A stretch of 64,000 bases of DNA, taken from assembly GCA_002382085.1 (NCBI GenBank), contig DFZK01000010.1, forward strand, positions 1 to 64,000, in the 5' to 3' direction. The stretch is from Sulfurospirillum sp. UBA4058. GTDB taxonomy: Bacteria > Campylobacterota > Campylobacteria > Campylobacterales > Sulfurospirillaceae. Each line of letters opens with the position of its first letter. Within the stretch, counting starts at the first letter, position 1. Both the position numbers and the translations under genes were made by a program. The notes under the pieces are model-generated. The model did no database searches, was not told where the DNA came from, and was given only the letters and a program-made list of their open reading frames with translations. Below are positions 26,809-35,858 of this stretch, piece by piece.

Positions 26809-26845
26809 TTTTTAAAGCCCGAGAAGATGCTCCCGAGCTTTAAAA
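26809..26845 (-). terminator. Hairpin after the PhoX-type gene
   Basis: Nine perfect pairs (TTTTAAAGC with GCTTTAAAA) continue through about five more pairs including wobbles. It sits immediately after the stop at 26847 and is a likely terminator. Confidence 0.65.
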
Positions 26846-26846
26846 T

Positions 26847-28667
26847 TTATTCAAACGCCGGAAACGGTCCTACGACGCCGACCCACGACTCAATGTCTTG
26901 CGGCGAGCTTTTTTTATCTTTATCGCTTTCGCCGTAAGGGTGTTGCACGACTGCGGTCAAATACGCGTTACCGCCGATATTGGAGTACCAAAACGGAGAG
27001 GTCGTTTCAGAACCGTAAGGCGTCGTGAAGATACGCGTTAGCTTCTTCGTTTCGACGTTATACGCCCACATGTAATCGATCTGACGAAGATTCGTATCCT
27101 CTCCGATAATAAGAAGGTTGGAGTTTTTGATAAACGTCAAATTGTCCGGTTCGGCAATCGCATCGACGGAACATTTATTTCCCTCGTAATCGCTTCCTTT
27201 AGGATAGGTTTTCATCTCGCCCATCACTTCGCCGACGAAAGTAGTCGCGACCATCGCACTCGCAAGCGGCGCACCGTTTGCGTCTTTTTGTCCGGAGACG
27301 ATATCTAAACGGTAAACCCCGCCGCAATCGTTACGCGGAAGCTTGATGTGATTGCCGCCGCCTTGGTCGTACTTGTCGCTTGCTTCACCGCTTTTTTTAT
27401 AGTCTTCCATACCGTAAAGCACGCGGCTGATCGCGATATAGAGCTGATGGGTTTTCGGGTTGAACGTAATGCCCTCTTTTTTATTGAACTCCGTCGTCGC
27501 TCCGAGATACGCCGCATAACGTCGCGCTTCAAGGCGAGAAGCGGCTATTTCCATTCCCTCTTTGAGTTTCAAACACTCAAAACCCCATGACGTGTTGATC
27601 GAACGAAAATCTGCCGGACATTTCCCGTTCGTATCTTTCGCAACGTCAAACATGGCGTCGATGGAGAGTTTTTTATCGACGTAACTTCTAATTTGCGCAT
27701 CGCTTGCATGTCCGAGATTGATCCATTTAAGATTGAACGCACCGCCGTTACGATCGCTTGTTTGCTCTAACTTCGCCGAATAGAGCGTTCCTACGCTAAG
27801 GTCTTTGGGCTGATCGGCAATAAACATAAACAGCGCGCCGTTTACGCCGTCATCGGTTAAATACACGGTTCTCTCATCGGGCATAACATAGCCCAACTCA
27901 TGCGCGAAACGTCCCATCGCATAGTGTTTAACGTATTTCGTTTCGCCTTTGTCGCTGGTAATGGTCACTTCGGGCATCCAACCCCAGTAGTAAGGATTGA
28001 GGGCTTTTTCACCCTCTTTGAAGTAGAGCGTGAAGTTAAAGTAGTATTCGTCTTTGGCTAAAGCTCTCGCGTTAGGTTCGTACTCTTCGCTACCGAGATG
28101 ACTTCCCCACGGCGTTTTCATACCCGCACAGTGTACCCAACCGCCGTAATAATCCGCTTGAGATATAGGGCTGGTCGCAACGGCTTTCAAACCGCCCTCA
28201 GCCGTTTTTTCAAGGCGAGAGATGTACATCGCGCCCGGTCCGCATTCAAACTGAGTAATTGCGTACAATTGTCCGTTTCGTTCATGTAAGGTCGTATGAT
28301 CGGGTCCGGAACCGTCCTTGCTCGTTTTACATACGAAAGGACTTCCGTCTTTATGGTTGATCGGCACGCCCGCTTCGTTTTTGATTTGACCGAAAATTTC
28401 AGTCGTTTTGCCGTCTAAACTCGGTAAAACTTGCCCCGTTCGAGCGATCGTATGCCAACCGATGGGATAACTCTTGCCGTTAATCGTCACCTCTTGGGAG
28501 GTTAAGATTTGTCTTTTTTGCGCATCGCTAATCGGTGCATCGACGGATTTGAACACAACGTCGTTGAACGATTGCGTCGCGACGGAGGATTGAGTCGTGC
28601 TACAGGCAGTGAAAACCAAGCCGAGCAACGCCGCACCGGTAACGCTTTTTAAAACGGTGTAAGCCAT
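26847..28667 (-). CDS. PhoX-family (DUF839) lipoprotein phosphatase
   Basis: A 606-residue exported protein with a lipoprotein-type signal (LLGLVFTACSTT; the cysteine near residue 22). The beta-propeller features of PhoX/DUF839 are visible: CKTSKDGSGPDHTTLHE, the WGSHLGSEEY segment, YVMPDERTVYLTDDG, and EPDNLTF with IIGEDT near the C-terminus, which in PhoX supply calcium and iron ligands. PhoX enzymes are Ca/Fe-dependent alkaline phosphatases. Activity on phosphate esters is inferred. It diverges from the dihaem gene at 28826 with 158 bases between them, so the pair may share a regulator. Confidence 0.87.
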   Translation of the reverse strand: MAYTVLKSVTGAALLGLVFTACSTTQSSVATQSFNDVVFKSVDAPISDAQKRQILTSQEVTINGKSYPIGWHTIARTGQVLPSLDGKTTEIFGQIKNEAGVPINHKDGSPFVCKTSKDGSGPDHTTLHERNGQLYAITQFECGPGAMYISRLEKTAEGGLKAVATSPISQADYYGGWVHCAGMKTPWGSHLGSEEYEPNARALAKDEYYFNFTLYFKEGEKALNPYYWGWMPEVTITSDKGETKYVKHYAMGRFAHELGYVMPDERTVYLTDDGVNGALFMFIADQPKDLSVGTLYSAKLEQTSDRNGGAFNLKWINLGHASDAQIRSYVDKKLSIDAMFDVAKDTNGKCPADFRSINTSWGFECLKLKEGMEIAASRLEARRYAAYLGATTEFNKKEGITFNPKTHQLYIAISRVLYGMEDYKKSGEASDKYDQGGGNHIKLPRNDCGGVYRLDIVSGQKDANGAPLASAMVATTFVGEVMGEMKTYPKGSDYEGNKCSVDAIAEPDNLTFIKNSNLLIIGEDTNLRQIDYMWAYNVETKKLTRIFTTPYGSETTSPFWYSNIGGNAYLTAVVQHPYGESDKDKKSSPQDIESWVGVVGPFPAFE

Positions 28668-28825
28668 AGTTCTTTCCTTTCATTCGTAATAGAGTTCATC
28701 CCGTAATCTTAAAATCAATTCATTACGGCTCTATTACAAACCTGTGACATTTTTTGGTGAACAAACGTAATCAAATTGCAACCGTTGCTCTTTATAATGA
28801 AAACACTCCAATACAAGAAGCGACG

Positions 28826-30571
28826 ATGCTCAAACCATCTCTTTTAAGTGCTTTGTGCGCACTCCTACTCACCGCCGACGAGGTCGATCTGAAAAATACG
28901 CACCTTGTCAACGAAACGGCGTACATTACCAGTCAATGCTACACGAAAACCGAGGACGAACGAAATCCGAACATCCTTCACAACCCCTGTTTTAGTTGCC
29001 ACAGTAAAAATAAAATCCCCAACTACACGCTTTACGACGATGATTTACAACTGGCATACGATTTTCCGGCTCCCGCACTGAAAAATCCGTGGAGCAATCT
29101 CTTTTTAGACCGAAGTGAAGCGGTACGCAACATCGGCGACGCGGAAATCTTGCGCTACGTCAGGGAAGACAATTACCGAAGGGACGGCAAAATCATTTTA
29201 AAAGAGAAACTCGCACATCTTCCTTCGGCTTGGGATGCCGACGATAACGGCGTTTGGGACGGGTATGTTCCCGATTGTTATTTTTCTTTCGACCGCGAAG
29301 GGTTCGATAAAGACCCAAACGGTGCGTACACGGGATGGCGGGCTTTTGCCTATTACCCTTTTTTAGGAACGTTTTGGCCGACAAACGGTAGCACCGACGA
29401 CGTGATGATTCGCCTCGCTCCGCCTTTTCAAGAAGATGAAAATGGAAAGTTCGATAAAGAGGTTTACGCACTCAACCTTCTGATCGTCGAAGCACTCATC
29501 AAACAAAAAAGCCTTGCGATCGACCCCGTGGACGAAAAGCGTTACGGCGTCGATTTGAACCAAAACGGCATTCTCGATATCGCACGTGAAATCGTCTTTC
29601 ATTGGGAACAACCGACGTACGACGCCACGACGATGAAACTGTCACACTTTAGCATGAGTTACGTCGGTAAAGCGAAAGCTTTGTTAACGTCCAACGATTA
29701 CCTCATCGCGCCGGGACTTTACCCTAAAGATACGGAGTTTCTTCACTCGGTTCGCTATATCGACGTCAGCCCGAAAGGCGAAATCGTCTTAGCCCCTCGT
29801 ATGAAAGAGCTTCGCTACGCTAAAAAACTCTTTTGGTATCCCTACTTTCAGCTCTCAAACGCCGGAATGGAAGAGGTCAAAGAAAAAGAAAGCTCACCCG
29901 ATAACGTCGACAAATATGTCGGCAACATCGAAACGGGGCTGAACAATAAACTCGGTTGGTACTATCAAGGTTTTATCGAAGACGCTAAAGGCGAACTGCG
30001 TCCGCAAAGTTACGAAGAGACGCTTTTTTGTATGGGGTGTCACAGCAATATCGGAGCGACCGCCGATAGCACGTTTGTGTTTCAACGAAAATTTGAAAAA
30101 GGAACGTATCAAAACGGTTGGTACCATTGGAGTGAAAAAGGGTTTAAAAATATTCGCGATCGAATGTTGCCTAACGGAGAAAGCGAATACGTCCGCTACC
30201 TCAAAAACAACAATGCCGGCGACGAATTTAGAGACAATCGCGAGATTATGGAGAAGTTTTTCGTTAAAGGTTGGGAAAAAGACGAAGCGAACATTCAAAA
30301 AGAGTTGCTCGCTAAGCTTGAAAATCCCAACGTACGCCTAGATGCGTTTTGGAAGCTTAAAAAAGAGGCGATCAAACGCCTGCAAAACGATATATCGTAT
30401 CTGCTTTTGCCCTCCGTTTCCCGTGCGCTAACGCTCGATAAAGCTTATAAGATCATCGTTGAAGAGCAAAGTTTTCGTTACGGTCGAGATGCACATGTCG
30501 CTCCCGTAACAAACGTGCACAAAGAGGTCAAATCCAAACAAATGACGCACCTTGAAAAGATCGAGCAATAG
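28826..30571 (+). CDS. Exported dihaem c-type protein with Ca-binding-like loops
   Basis: About 581 residues from the ATG at 28826 (AAGAAG upstream; frame open from 28754). The signal peptide is short (LLSALCALLLTA). Two CxxCH haem motifs are seen: CFSCH near residue 48 and CMGCH near residue 400. Two loops, DADDNGVWDG and DLNQNGILD, have the DxDxNG spacing of EF-hand/dockerin-type calcium sites. No enzyme family is recognised; it could be a periplasmic electron-transfer oxidoreductase. Divergent from the PhoX-type gene. Confidence 0.75.
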   Translation: MLKPSLLSALCALLLTADEVDLKNTHLVNETAYITSQCYTKTEDERNPNILHNPCFSCHSKNKIPNYTLYDDDLQLAYDFPAPALKNPWSNLFLDRSEAVRNIGDAEILRYVREDNYRRDGKIILKEKLAHLPSAWDADDNGVWDGYVPDCYFSFDREGFDKDPNGAYTGWRAFAYYPFLGTFWPTNGSTDDVMIRLAPPFQEDENGKFDKEVYALNLLIVEALIKQKSLAIDPVDEKRYGVDLNQNGILDIAREIVFHWEQPTYDATTMKLSHFSMSYVGKAKALLTSNDYLIAPGLYPKDTEFLHSVRYIDVSPKGEIVLAPRMKELRYAKKLFWYPYFQLSNAGMEEVKEKESSPDNVDKYVGNIETGLNNKLGWYYQGFIEDAKGELRPQSYEETLFCMGCHSNIGATADSTFVFQRKFEKGTYQNGWYHWSEKGFKNIRDRMLPNGESEYVRYLKNNNAGDEFRDNREIMEKFFVKGWEKDEANIQKELLAKLENPNVRLDAFWKLKKEAIKRLQNDISYLLLPSVSRALTLDKAYKIIVEEQSFRYGRDAHVAPVTNVHKEVKSKQMTHLEKIEQ

Positions 30572-30658
30572 AAGTGATTTTTGACTAACCGCAAAATAAA
30601 ATCTTTTCATAGATAAAAATCGGTTATAATCTAACACCACCACTTTAAAGGAGACATC

Positions 30659-31237
30659 ATGGCAAAGAAGATTTTGTTTATCGTCGGAGATTTCGTAGAG
30701 GACTACGAGATTATGGTGCCTTTCCAAGCATTGGCGGCCGTCGGTCACCGCGTTACCGCCGTCTGCCCTAAGAAAAAAGCGGGCGAGTTCGTGCGCACCG
30801 CCGTGCATGATTTCGAGGGCGACCAAACTTACAGCGAAAAGCCCGGTCACAATTTTACGCTTAACGGCACGTTCGACGACATTCATGCCGCCGACTTCGA
30901 CGCTTTGGTCATCCCCGGAGGTAGAGCACCCGAATACCTCAGACTCGACCCGAAAGTCTTAGAGCTTGTGCGCCACTTTGCCGCGACCGCTAAACCCATC
31001 GCCGCCATCTGCCACGGTGCGCAACTCCTAGCCGCCGCCGACGTTTTGGGCGGGAAAAGTTGTTCCGCTTACCCCGCATGCGCTCCCGAAGTCACCAAAG
31101 CAGGCGGAACGTACACGTCCATCGAAGTCACCGAAGCCGCCGTAGACGGCAATCTCGTCACCGCTCCGGCTTGGCCTGCCCACCCGCAATGGATTGCCAA
31201 ATTTTTAGAAGTTTTGGGGACGAAAATTACCTTATAA
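30659..31237 (+). CDS. DJ-1/PfpI family protein (protease/glyoxalase III type)
   Basis: The 192-residue protein starts MAKKILFIVGDFVEDYEIMV, where the glutamate in the DFVED segment and the nucleophile in AAICHGAQLL (Cys near residue 118, followed by His) form the typical DJ-1/PfpI active site. The family includes proteases, chaperones and glyoxalase-III-like enzymes that repair or remove methylglyoxal; which applies is unknown. An AAGGAG site precedes the ATG. A second DJ-1-fold gene and a glyoxalase-fold gene follow on the same strand. Confidence 0.88.
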   Translation: MAKKILFIVGDFVEDYEIMVPFQALAAVGHRVTAVCPKKKAGEFVRTAVHDFEGDQTYSEKPGHNFTLNGTFDDIHAADFDALVIPGGRAPEYLRLDPKVLELVRHFAATAKPIAAICHGAQLLAAADVLGGKSCSAYPACAPEVTKAGGTYTSIEVTEAAVDGNLVTAPAWPAHPQWIAKFLEVLGTKITL

Positions 31238-31240
31238 CCT

Positions 31241-31280
31241 TTACATGTAAGAAAAGAGAAGTTCCGTTCTCTTTTCTTAC
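31241..31280 (+). terminator. Strong hairpin including a TTACATGTAA copy
   Basis: A perfect 14-base stem (31247-31260 with 31267-31280) and 6-base loop follow the PfpI stop. The 5' arm overlaps an exact TTACATGTAA (31241-31250). The T-rich 3' arm supports terminator function, though no separate U-run follows. Confidence 0.7.
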
Positions 31281-31330
31281 GCAACGCCTTTAAAGCATCT
31301 CTCACGTAACGACAAAAGGAGAAAACCGGT

Positions 31331-31936
31331 ATGTTACGCATAGGAATTTACATCTACGACAACGTTGAAGTGCTCGATTTTGCCGGACCTTTCGAGGTTT
31401 TTACGACGGCTTCGCGAGTCTTTTTAAAACATGCAAAAGGTACGGATGCACCTTTTGAAGTCGTCACGATCGCGCGTACGAAAGAGGCAATTCGCGCACG
31501 CGCAGGATTGGTCATCGACCCTGACTTTACGATCGATAACCACCCGAAACTTGACGCGCTTTTGATTCCGGGCGGCGTCGTAGACGAAGAGCTCAAAAGC
31601 CGCTCTTTGCAACAGTGGATTCAAAAAACCGTACCGACGACACGGCTTAGTGCTTCCGTTTGCACGGGTGCTTTTTTATTGGCACGAGCGGGATTGCTTG
31701 AAGGGAAAAAAGCGACCACGCATTGGGAAGATATCGACGATTTAAAAGCGATGTTTCCCCATACGAACGTCGTCAAAAACGTCCGATGGGTCGATGAAGG
31801 GCATATTATCACGTCTGCGGGTATCTCGGCAGGCATCGATATGAGCTTGCATTTGGTACGTCGGCTTGTCGACAACGACTTAGCCGAAAAAACGGCACGC
31901 CAGTTGGAATTCGACTGGACGCAAAACGGCTCATAA
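31331..31936 (+). CDS. DJ-1/PfpI-like (AraC-N/ThiJ type) protein
   Basis: The 201-residue protein (LRIGIYIYDNVEVLDFAGPFEVF) belongs to the DJ-1/PfpI superfamily subgroup related to AraC-regulator sensor domains and isocyanide hydratases. The nucleophile elbow is SVCTGAFLLA near residue 113, and HWED follows. No DNA-binding domain is attached. Function may be amide, isocyanide or carbonyl hydrolysis; not resolved. The gene is preceded by AAAGGAG and followed after 6 bases by the VOC gene. Confidence 0.85.
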   Translation: MLRIGIYIYDNVEVLDFAGPFEVFTTASRVFLKHAKGTDAPFEVVTIARTKEAIRARAGLVIDPDFTIDNHPKLDALLIPGGVVDEELKSRSLQQWIQKTVPTTRLSASVCTGAFLLARAGLLEGKKATTHWEDIDDLKAMFPHTNVVKNVRWVDEGHIITSAGISAGIDMSLHLVRRLVDNDLAEKTARQLEFDWTQNGS

Positions 31937-31942
31937 GAGACA

Positions 31943-32329
31943 ATGATGTCGTTTATCTCTCATTTAGATCATCTGGTTTTAACCGTCGCCGACATCGAAG
32001 AAAGTATCGCGTTTTACACGCGTGTTTTAGGTATGGAAGAAATCACTTTTAAAGGTAGAAAAGCGTTAAAATTTGCTCAGGGCAAAATCAACCTTCACCA
32101 AATCGGACACGAATTTGAGCCCAAAGCCGCACACCCGACCGCAGGTTCAAGCGATCTTTGTTTTATCACCCAAACGCCCGTCGAAGAAGTTTTAACGCAT
32201 CTGCTAACCTGCAATGTCGCATGCATCGAAGGTCCCGTCAAACGAACGGGTGCAAAAGCGGAACTACTCTCCGTCTACTTTCGCGACCCCGACGGGAATC
32301 TGATCGAAGTCGCGAATGAGGTAGGCTAA
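31943..32329 (+). CDS. VOC-superfamily (glyoxalase/dioxygenase-fold) protein
   Basis: A 128-residue protein with two beta-alpha-beta-beta-beta modules. Putative metal ligands are HLDHLVLTV near residue 5, INLHQIGHEF near residue 50, and DPDGNLIEV near the C-terminus, a His-His-Glu pattern used by glyoxalase I and related enzymes. Start could be either of two adjacent ATGs (31943, 31946). It is the last gene of the DJ-1/VOC group, 6 bases after the previous stop. Confidence 0.85.
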   Translation: MMSFISHLDHLVLTVADIEESIAFYTRVLGMEEITFKGRKALKFAQGKINLHQIGHEFEPKAAHPTAGSSDLCFITQTPVEEVLTHLLTCNVACIEGPVKRTGAKAELLSVYFRDPDGNLIEVANEVG

Positions 32330-32373
32330 ATTTTTAAAAGAAAAGCTACAAATTTAACTTGTTAAAAAATCAA

Positions 32374-33915
32374 TTATGCTCTATTTTCTTTTAAATTTAA
32401 TGTTTTAAATAGCCCATCATGTATTCGATATACTAATGAATCAATAAAGCCCTGAGTATTATAAACACATTTATATCTCCAATAATTTTGTTCTCCTAAT
32501 TTAAATCCTATTACAGAGTTATTAAATAAAAACTTTAAATGCTCAAGAACATCAGAATTAGAATAATCTTTGCTTAGAATGTTTTCTTGAACAAAAAATT
32601 TAACAATATCTTCTTTAGAAAAAATATTCATGCCGTTATTTTGAAAAGCAGATAAATAATTTTTAAAATATGGTTTTTGAACACTCCATTCGTCAATGAG
32701 CTCTCTTTGCAACCACTCACTATATTGAGGTTCTGCAGAATAAATTGATTCTATAGTCAGATATTTAATATCTGAAGTTTGTTTTTGCGCTTCTCCAAAA
32801 GGATCATTGTTTGATTCTTTCATAGAAGTTATTATTTTTGAAAAAAAACAAACAAAATCACGAGGACGGAACATTGTTCTTTTTAAAATATAGTTTGTAG
32901 GAGTCAAACGCTGACGCATTTCTTCTTTATCAAATAGACTATCTAAATCTTGAATTATTGACTGATTATTGCAACTGGCAAAATAATTTATTCTACGAAG
33001 TAGCATATTAATTAAACTATCTTTATCCCATTTTAAAAGAGAGCCACAATCTTCGCGTAATTTATTTTTATCGTTCACTGGAAGTACTTCAAAAATATCT
33101 TCTCTAATAAAGATAATTGGTCTAATAAAACCATCATACTTAGCCGTTATAGAATCTGCAGCTGCAATTAAACCGGTGATTATTTTTTCACTAATATTTT
33201 TAGATACACTATCCCACGCTTCGTCAATTCTATCAAAGCAAATAAAAATTCTTTCTTCTCTTCTTGTTCTTATAGCAGACATCAAAGCTTGCTCTAGGAA
33301 TTTTATTAATCCTTCAATATTATACACAAGTGCTGATTTTAAATCCTCGTTTTGTTCAACTTCATGAAATTCTACTTCGCCAACACCAAGTTCAATCGAG
33401 TTTAATGAGCCATCACTAATATCAAGACCTCCTTTAGGTAATTTTAACTTGGAAAGTTTAAAAATTTTGTTCTTTACAAAATCCATCATTGATGGAATTG
33501 GTCCGCTAAAAATTTTTTCTAGAACTTGTTTTGCTGTTTTAATTTCCTTAGAAGCATTTTCTTTTGTTCCTAAATAATTAATAACTAATAAGAAAAAAAT
33601 AAATCTCCATGAGTCTTTATATACTAAAGATTCGGCAGCAGAAGCTCTAGATAACATAGAATGTACATTCCAGCTATAATCATCCATTGAAATGGGAATA
33701 ATTGTATCCTGTGAACCAATAAATTGTGATGGATTGTCTGTGAAATACTTAAATAATGCTGTTTTTCCAGCACCCTTACGTCCTAATAAAAGAAAATGTT
33801 TTTTATTTTTAATAACAGTATCAAGAGTCCCATTATCATAAAAATAACTAGAAAGATTTTCATCTCTCTCTGAAGAAAGACTACCAACATTGATCCAATC
33901 ATATATATGACTCAT
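32374..33915 (-). CDS. P-loop ATPase of the Sll1717 type
   Basis: About 513 residues from the ATG at 33915 (GGAG upstream). Walker A reads GRKGAGKTALFK near residue 40, and IFICFDRIDEAWD (near residue 230) is a Walker B/acidic site. Arrangement and the N-terminal segment SSERDENLSSYFYDNG match the Sll1717-like P-loop ATPase family, often seen in phage-defence and mobile islands. The gene is AT-rich and CpG-poor, unlike its neighbours, so it was probably acquired. No partner effector gene is adjacent; helical C-terminal half (residues 300-513) has no recognised domain. Confidence 0.7.
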   Translation of the reverse strand: MSHIYDWINVGSLSSERDENLSSYFYDNGTLDTVIKNKKHFLLLGRKGAGKTALFKYFTDNPSQFIGSQDTIIPISMDDYSWNVHSMLSRASAAESLVYKDSWRFIFFLLVINYLGTKENASKEIKTAKQVLEKIFSGPIPSMMDFVKNKIFKLSKLKLPKGGLDISDGSLNSIELGVGEVEFHEVEQNEDLKSALVYNIEGLIKFLEQALMSAIRTRREERIFICFDRIDEAWDSVSKNISEKIITGLIAAADSITAKYDGFIRPIIFIREDIFEVLPVNDKNKLREDCGSLLKWDKDSLINMLLRRINYFASCNNQSIIQDLDSLFDKEEMRQRLTPTNYILKRTMFRPRDFVCFFSKIITSMKESNNDPFGEAQKQTSDIKYLTIESIYSAEPQYSEWLQRELIDEWSVQKPYFKNYLSAFQNNGMNIFSKEDIVKFFVQENILSKDYSNSDVLEHLKFLFNNSVIGFKLGEQNYWRYKCVYNTQGFIDSLVYRIHDGLFKTLNLKENRA

Positions 33916-34040
33916 AATATCTCCCAATAATCAATAGATGTATTTTGAAGTGCTTTTAATGATGATATCATAAAAAAATATAATTTTAACAAATACTCAA
34001 AATATTCAAAGCTAAAAAGATCATGTTTAACTTCCTTCTT

Positions 34041-34050
34041 TACATGTAAG
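34041..34050. repeat. TTACATGTAA at an islet edge
   Basis: Exact copy lying 9 bases downstream of the DDAH-type stop, in the gap that also marks the end of the AT-rich ATPase islet. Confidence 0.7.
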
Positions 34051-34059
34051 AAAATAAAA

Positions 34060-34827
34060 CTAATTCAACGTAAACGGTACGCTCATGCATGTCAGTCCCG
34101 CTTCGGCTTTGACAAACTCGCCGATGTTACATGAATCGACCGTGTAGCCGAGCGATTTGACAAGGGCGATGCTTTTGGGAAACGCTTCGTTCATGCAAAG
34201 AATGTCGCCTATTTTGAGCACGTTTGCGCCGAAAGGTTCGTCGTCCGGAACGGCGATTTGCGTCAAACCTTCAAAGGCATTAGCGTCGACCCACGCGGCG
34301 TTGATAAGAAGCGTCTTTTCATCCAGCGCGGTGCATCCGGTTTTGAGGTGCAAACACCCCGTGACTTTGACGGGCGTTACGGTGTATCCGTAAGGTTTGA
34401 TGATGGCTTCCAGTGCTTGGATGCCTTCGGTGTTCGTGCGAGGCGACTCGCCGACAAAGATTTTTTTACCGATTTTGAGCACGTCGCCGCCTTCGATCTT
34501 GGCTGGCAATTCGATCTTCGAGACGTTTCGGTACTTGGCAAACTCTTTTGCCATCGCTTCGCTCTCTTTACGGCGCGATTCTACGCCCATGGAGGTCAAA
34601 ACGGCGATCTCGTCAAAAACGATGATGGGGTCTTCCACGAACACGCTATCGGGGCAATCCAAATTTTCGTCCAAAACAACGACGTTTGCGCCGCATCGTT
34701 CCAACATAGCGCGGTATGCCGCGTGTTGGGCATTGGCTTTTGGCATATCGATCGGTTCGCTTTCTAAAAAGGTGAGTTCACAGCTTTGCAGTTTTGCAGA
34801 GGGCAGATGGGTTATCGCGTACAGCAT
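34060..34827 (-). CDS. DDAH-like dimethylargininase / arginine-deiminase-fold hydrolase
   Basis: The 255-residue cytoplasmic protein has the guanidino-modifying enzyme motifs: SVFVED near residue 68, EGGDVL near residue 110, the His in GCLHLKTGC near residue 160 and the nucleophile cysteine in AGLTCMS near residue 247. Such enzymes hydrolyse methylated arginine or related guanidino compounds to citrulline-type products. Its ATG overlaps the stop of the 303-residue gene as TAATG, so the two are translationally coupled. A substrate link to that unknown protein is not evident. Confidence 0.85.
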   Translation of the reverse strand: MLYAITHLPSAKLQSCELTFLESEPIDMPKANAQHAAYRAMLERCGANVVVLDENLDCPDSVFVEDPIIVFDEIAVLTSMGVESRRKESEAMAKEFAKYRNVSKIELPAKIEGGDVLKIGKKIFVGESPRTNTEGIQALEAIIKPYGYTVTPVKVTGCLHLKTGCTALDEKTLLINAAWVDANAFEGLTQIAVPDDEPFGANVLKIGDILCMNEAFPKSIALVKSLGYTVDSCNIGEFVKAEAGLTCMSVPFTLN

Positions 34828-35738
34828 TAAAAAAACTCCAATTCTTCTTCATCGCTCGAAGGCGTGAGCAACATCTCAAATTGGATAATGCTCGAAAAAA
34901 GCGATGCGTCTAAGTAGTGAATATCCACGGCGGTTTTTTCTTTTAAAACCGCGTTCGTCCACGCGACCAAATCCTCGACGATCGCATTTAAAATCACTAA
35001 AATTTTCTTATGATCGCCGTGCGTCGCCAGCGAAGACATATGTGTCGACAGTAAAGAAGAGAGCTTTGAGAGGGTAAATCCCAAGTCTCGAAATTCATGG
35101 TTTTTTTCCAAAACGGCGGCATAGGCTTGAAGTTGTTCGTTTACATGTAAGAAATACGCCTCGTCGTGCGCGATCGTTTCATCTTGCACGCTTTGGGCAA
35201 GATCGTCGCAACTTTCCAATATATCTTGAATATCCAATTCGTCGATGCTTCCCTCGGCACAAAAATCAACGGCGTTTATTTTCACCGCATCTTCGTAGTG
35301 CATCTTTTGCATATCCGAAGAGAGAACCTCCGAATCGTAGATGAAAAACTCCTCTTTGCTCTCGTTTTCTTTGGCGAACGATTCGTAAACGAACTGCTCG
35401 ATGCTCTCGATATTTTTTCCGAAGCGGTCTTCGTTTTCGAAATGCTTTTGATTCCACACTCTGCACAAAGTAAAATAGAGCGAATAAAACTCTCTAAGAT
35501 TTTCAATCGGAATAAACTTCGCTTTATGCTTAAGCGCACCCTCTTCGATGTAAGCCCGCGCTCTTTTGAGATTAGCGTAGATATAAACGGTCAGCTTCGA
35601 CACGGCAAGGTTGTGAACTTTTGCCACTTCGGGGTCTAAAAGATACTCCGCAAGCCTCGGATCTTCGATAATAAATTTTTCAAACGGTAAAACGACGTCG
35701 TCTACCAATGCCTCAAGATTTTTCCTGCTAATTCCCAT
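34827..35738 (-). CDS. Unknown 303-residue protein upstream of the DDAH gene
   Basis: Not recognised. It is almost all helical, acidic at the C-terminus (SSDEEELEFF) and has no signal peptide or membrane span. A conserved-looking N-terminal block (GISRKNLEALVDDVVLPFEK) precedes a long helical middle and a region DELDIQDILESCDDLAQSV. The C-terminal 90 residues resemble a four-helix bundle. It overlaps the DDAH gene by one base (TAATG). One TTACATGTAA copy is in frame (35141-35150, encoding LHV). Confidence 0.65.
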   Translation of the reverse strand: MGISRKNLEALVDDVVLPFEKFIIEDPRLAEYLLDPEVAKVHNLAVSKLTVYIYANLKRARAYIEEGALKHKAKFIPIENLREFYSLYFTLCRVWNQKHFENEDRFGKNIESIEQFVYESFAKENESKEEFFIYDSEVLSSDMQKMHYEDAVKINAVDFCAEGSIDELDIQDILESCDDLAQSVQDETIAHDEAYFLHVNEQLQAYAAVLEKNHEFRDLGFTLSKLSSLLSTHMSSLATHGDHKKILVILNAIVEDLVAWTNAVLKEKTAVDIHYLDASLFSSIIQFEMLLTPSSDEEELEFF

Positions 35739-35858
35739 ACCGACCCTTTCCGTTCAAAATCAAAAAAAGCATTGTAGCATAGCTTTAAAGTCTCACGCTC
35801 TTTTTCTTTTAAGCCGAATCGAAGTAGCATACAGACGAGCGAACACAAAGGAGATACG

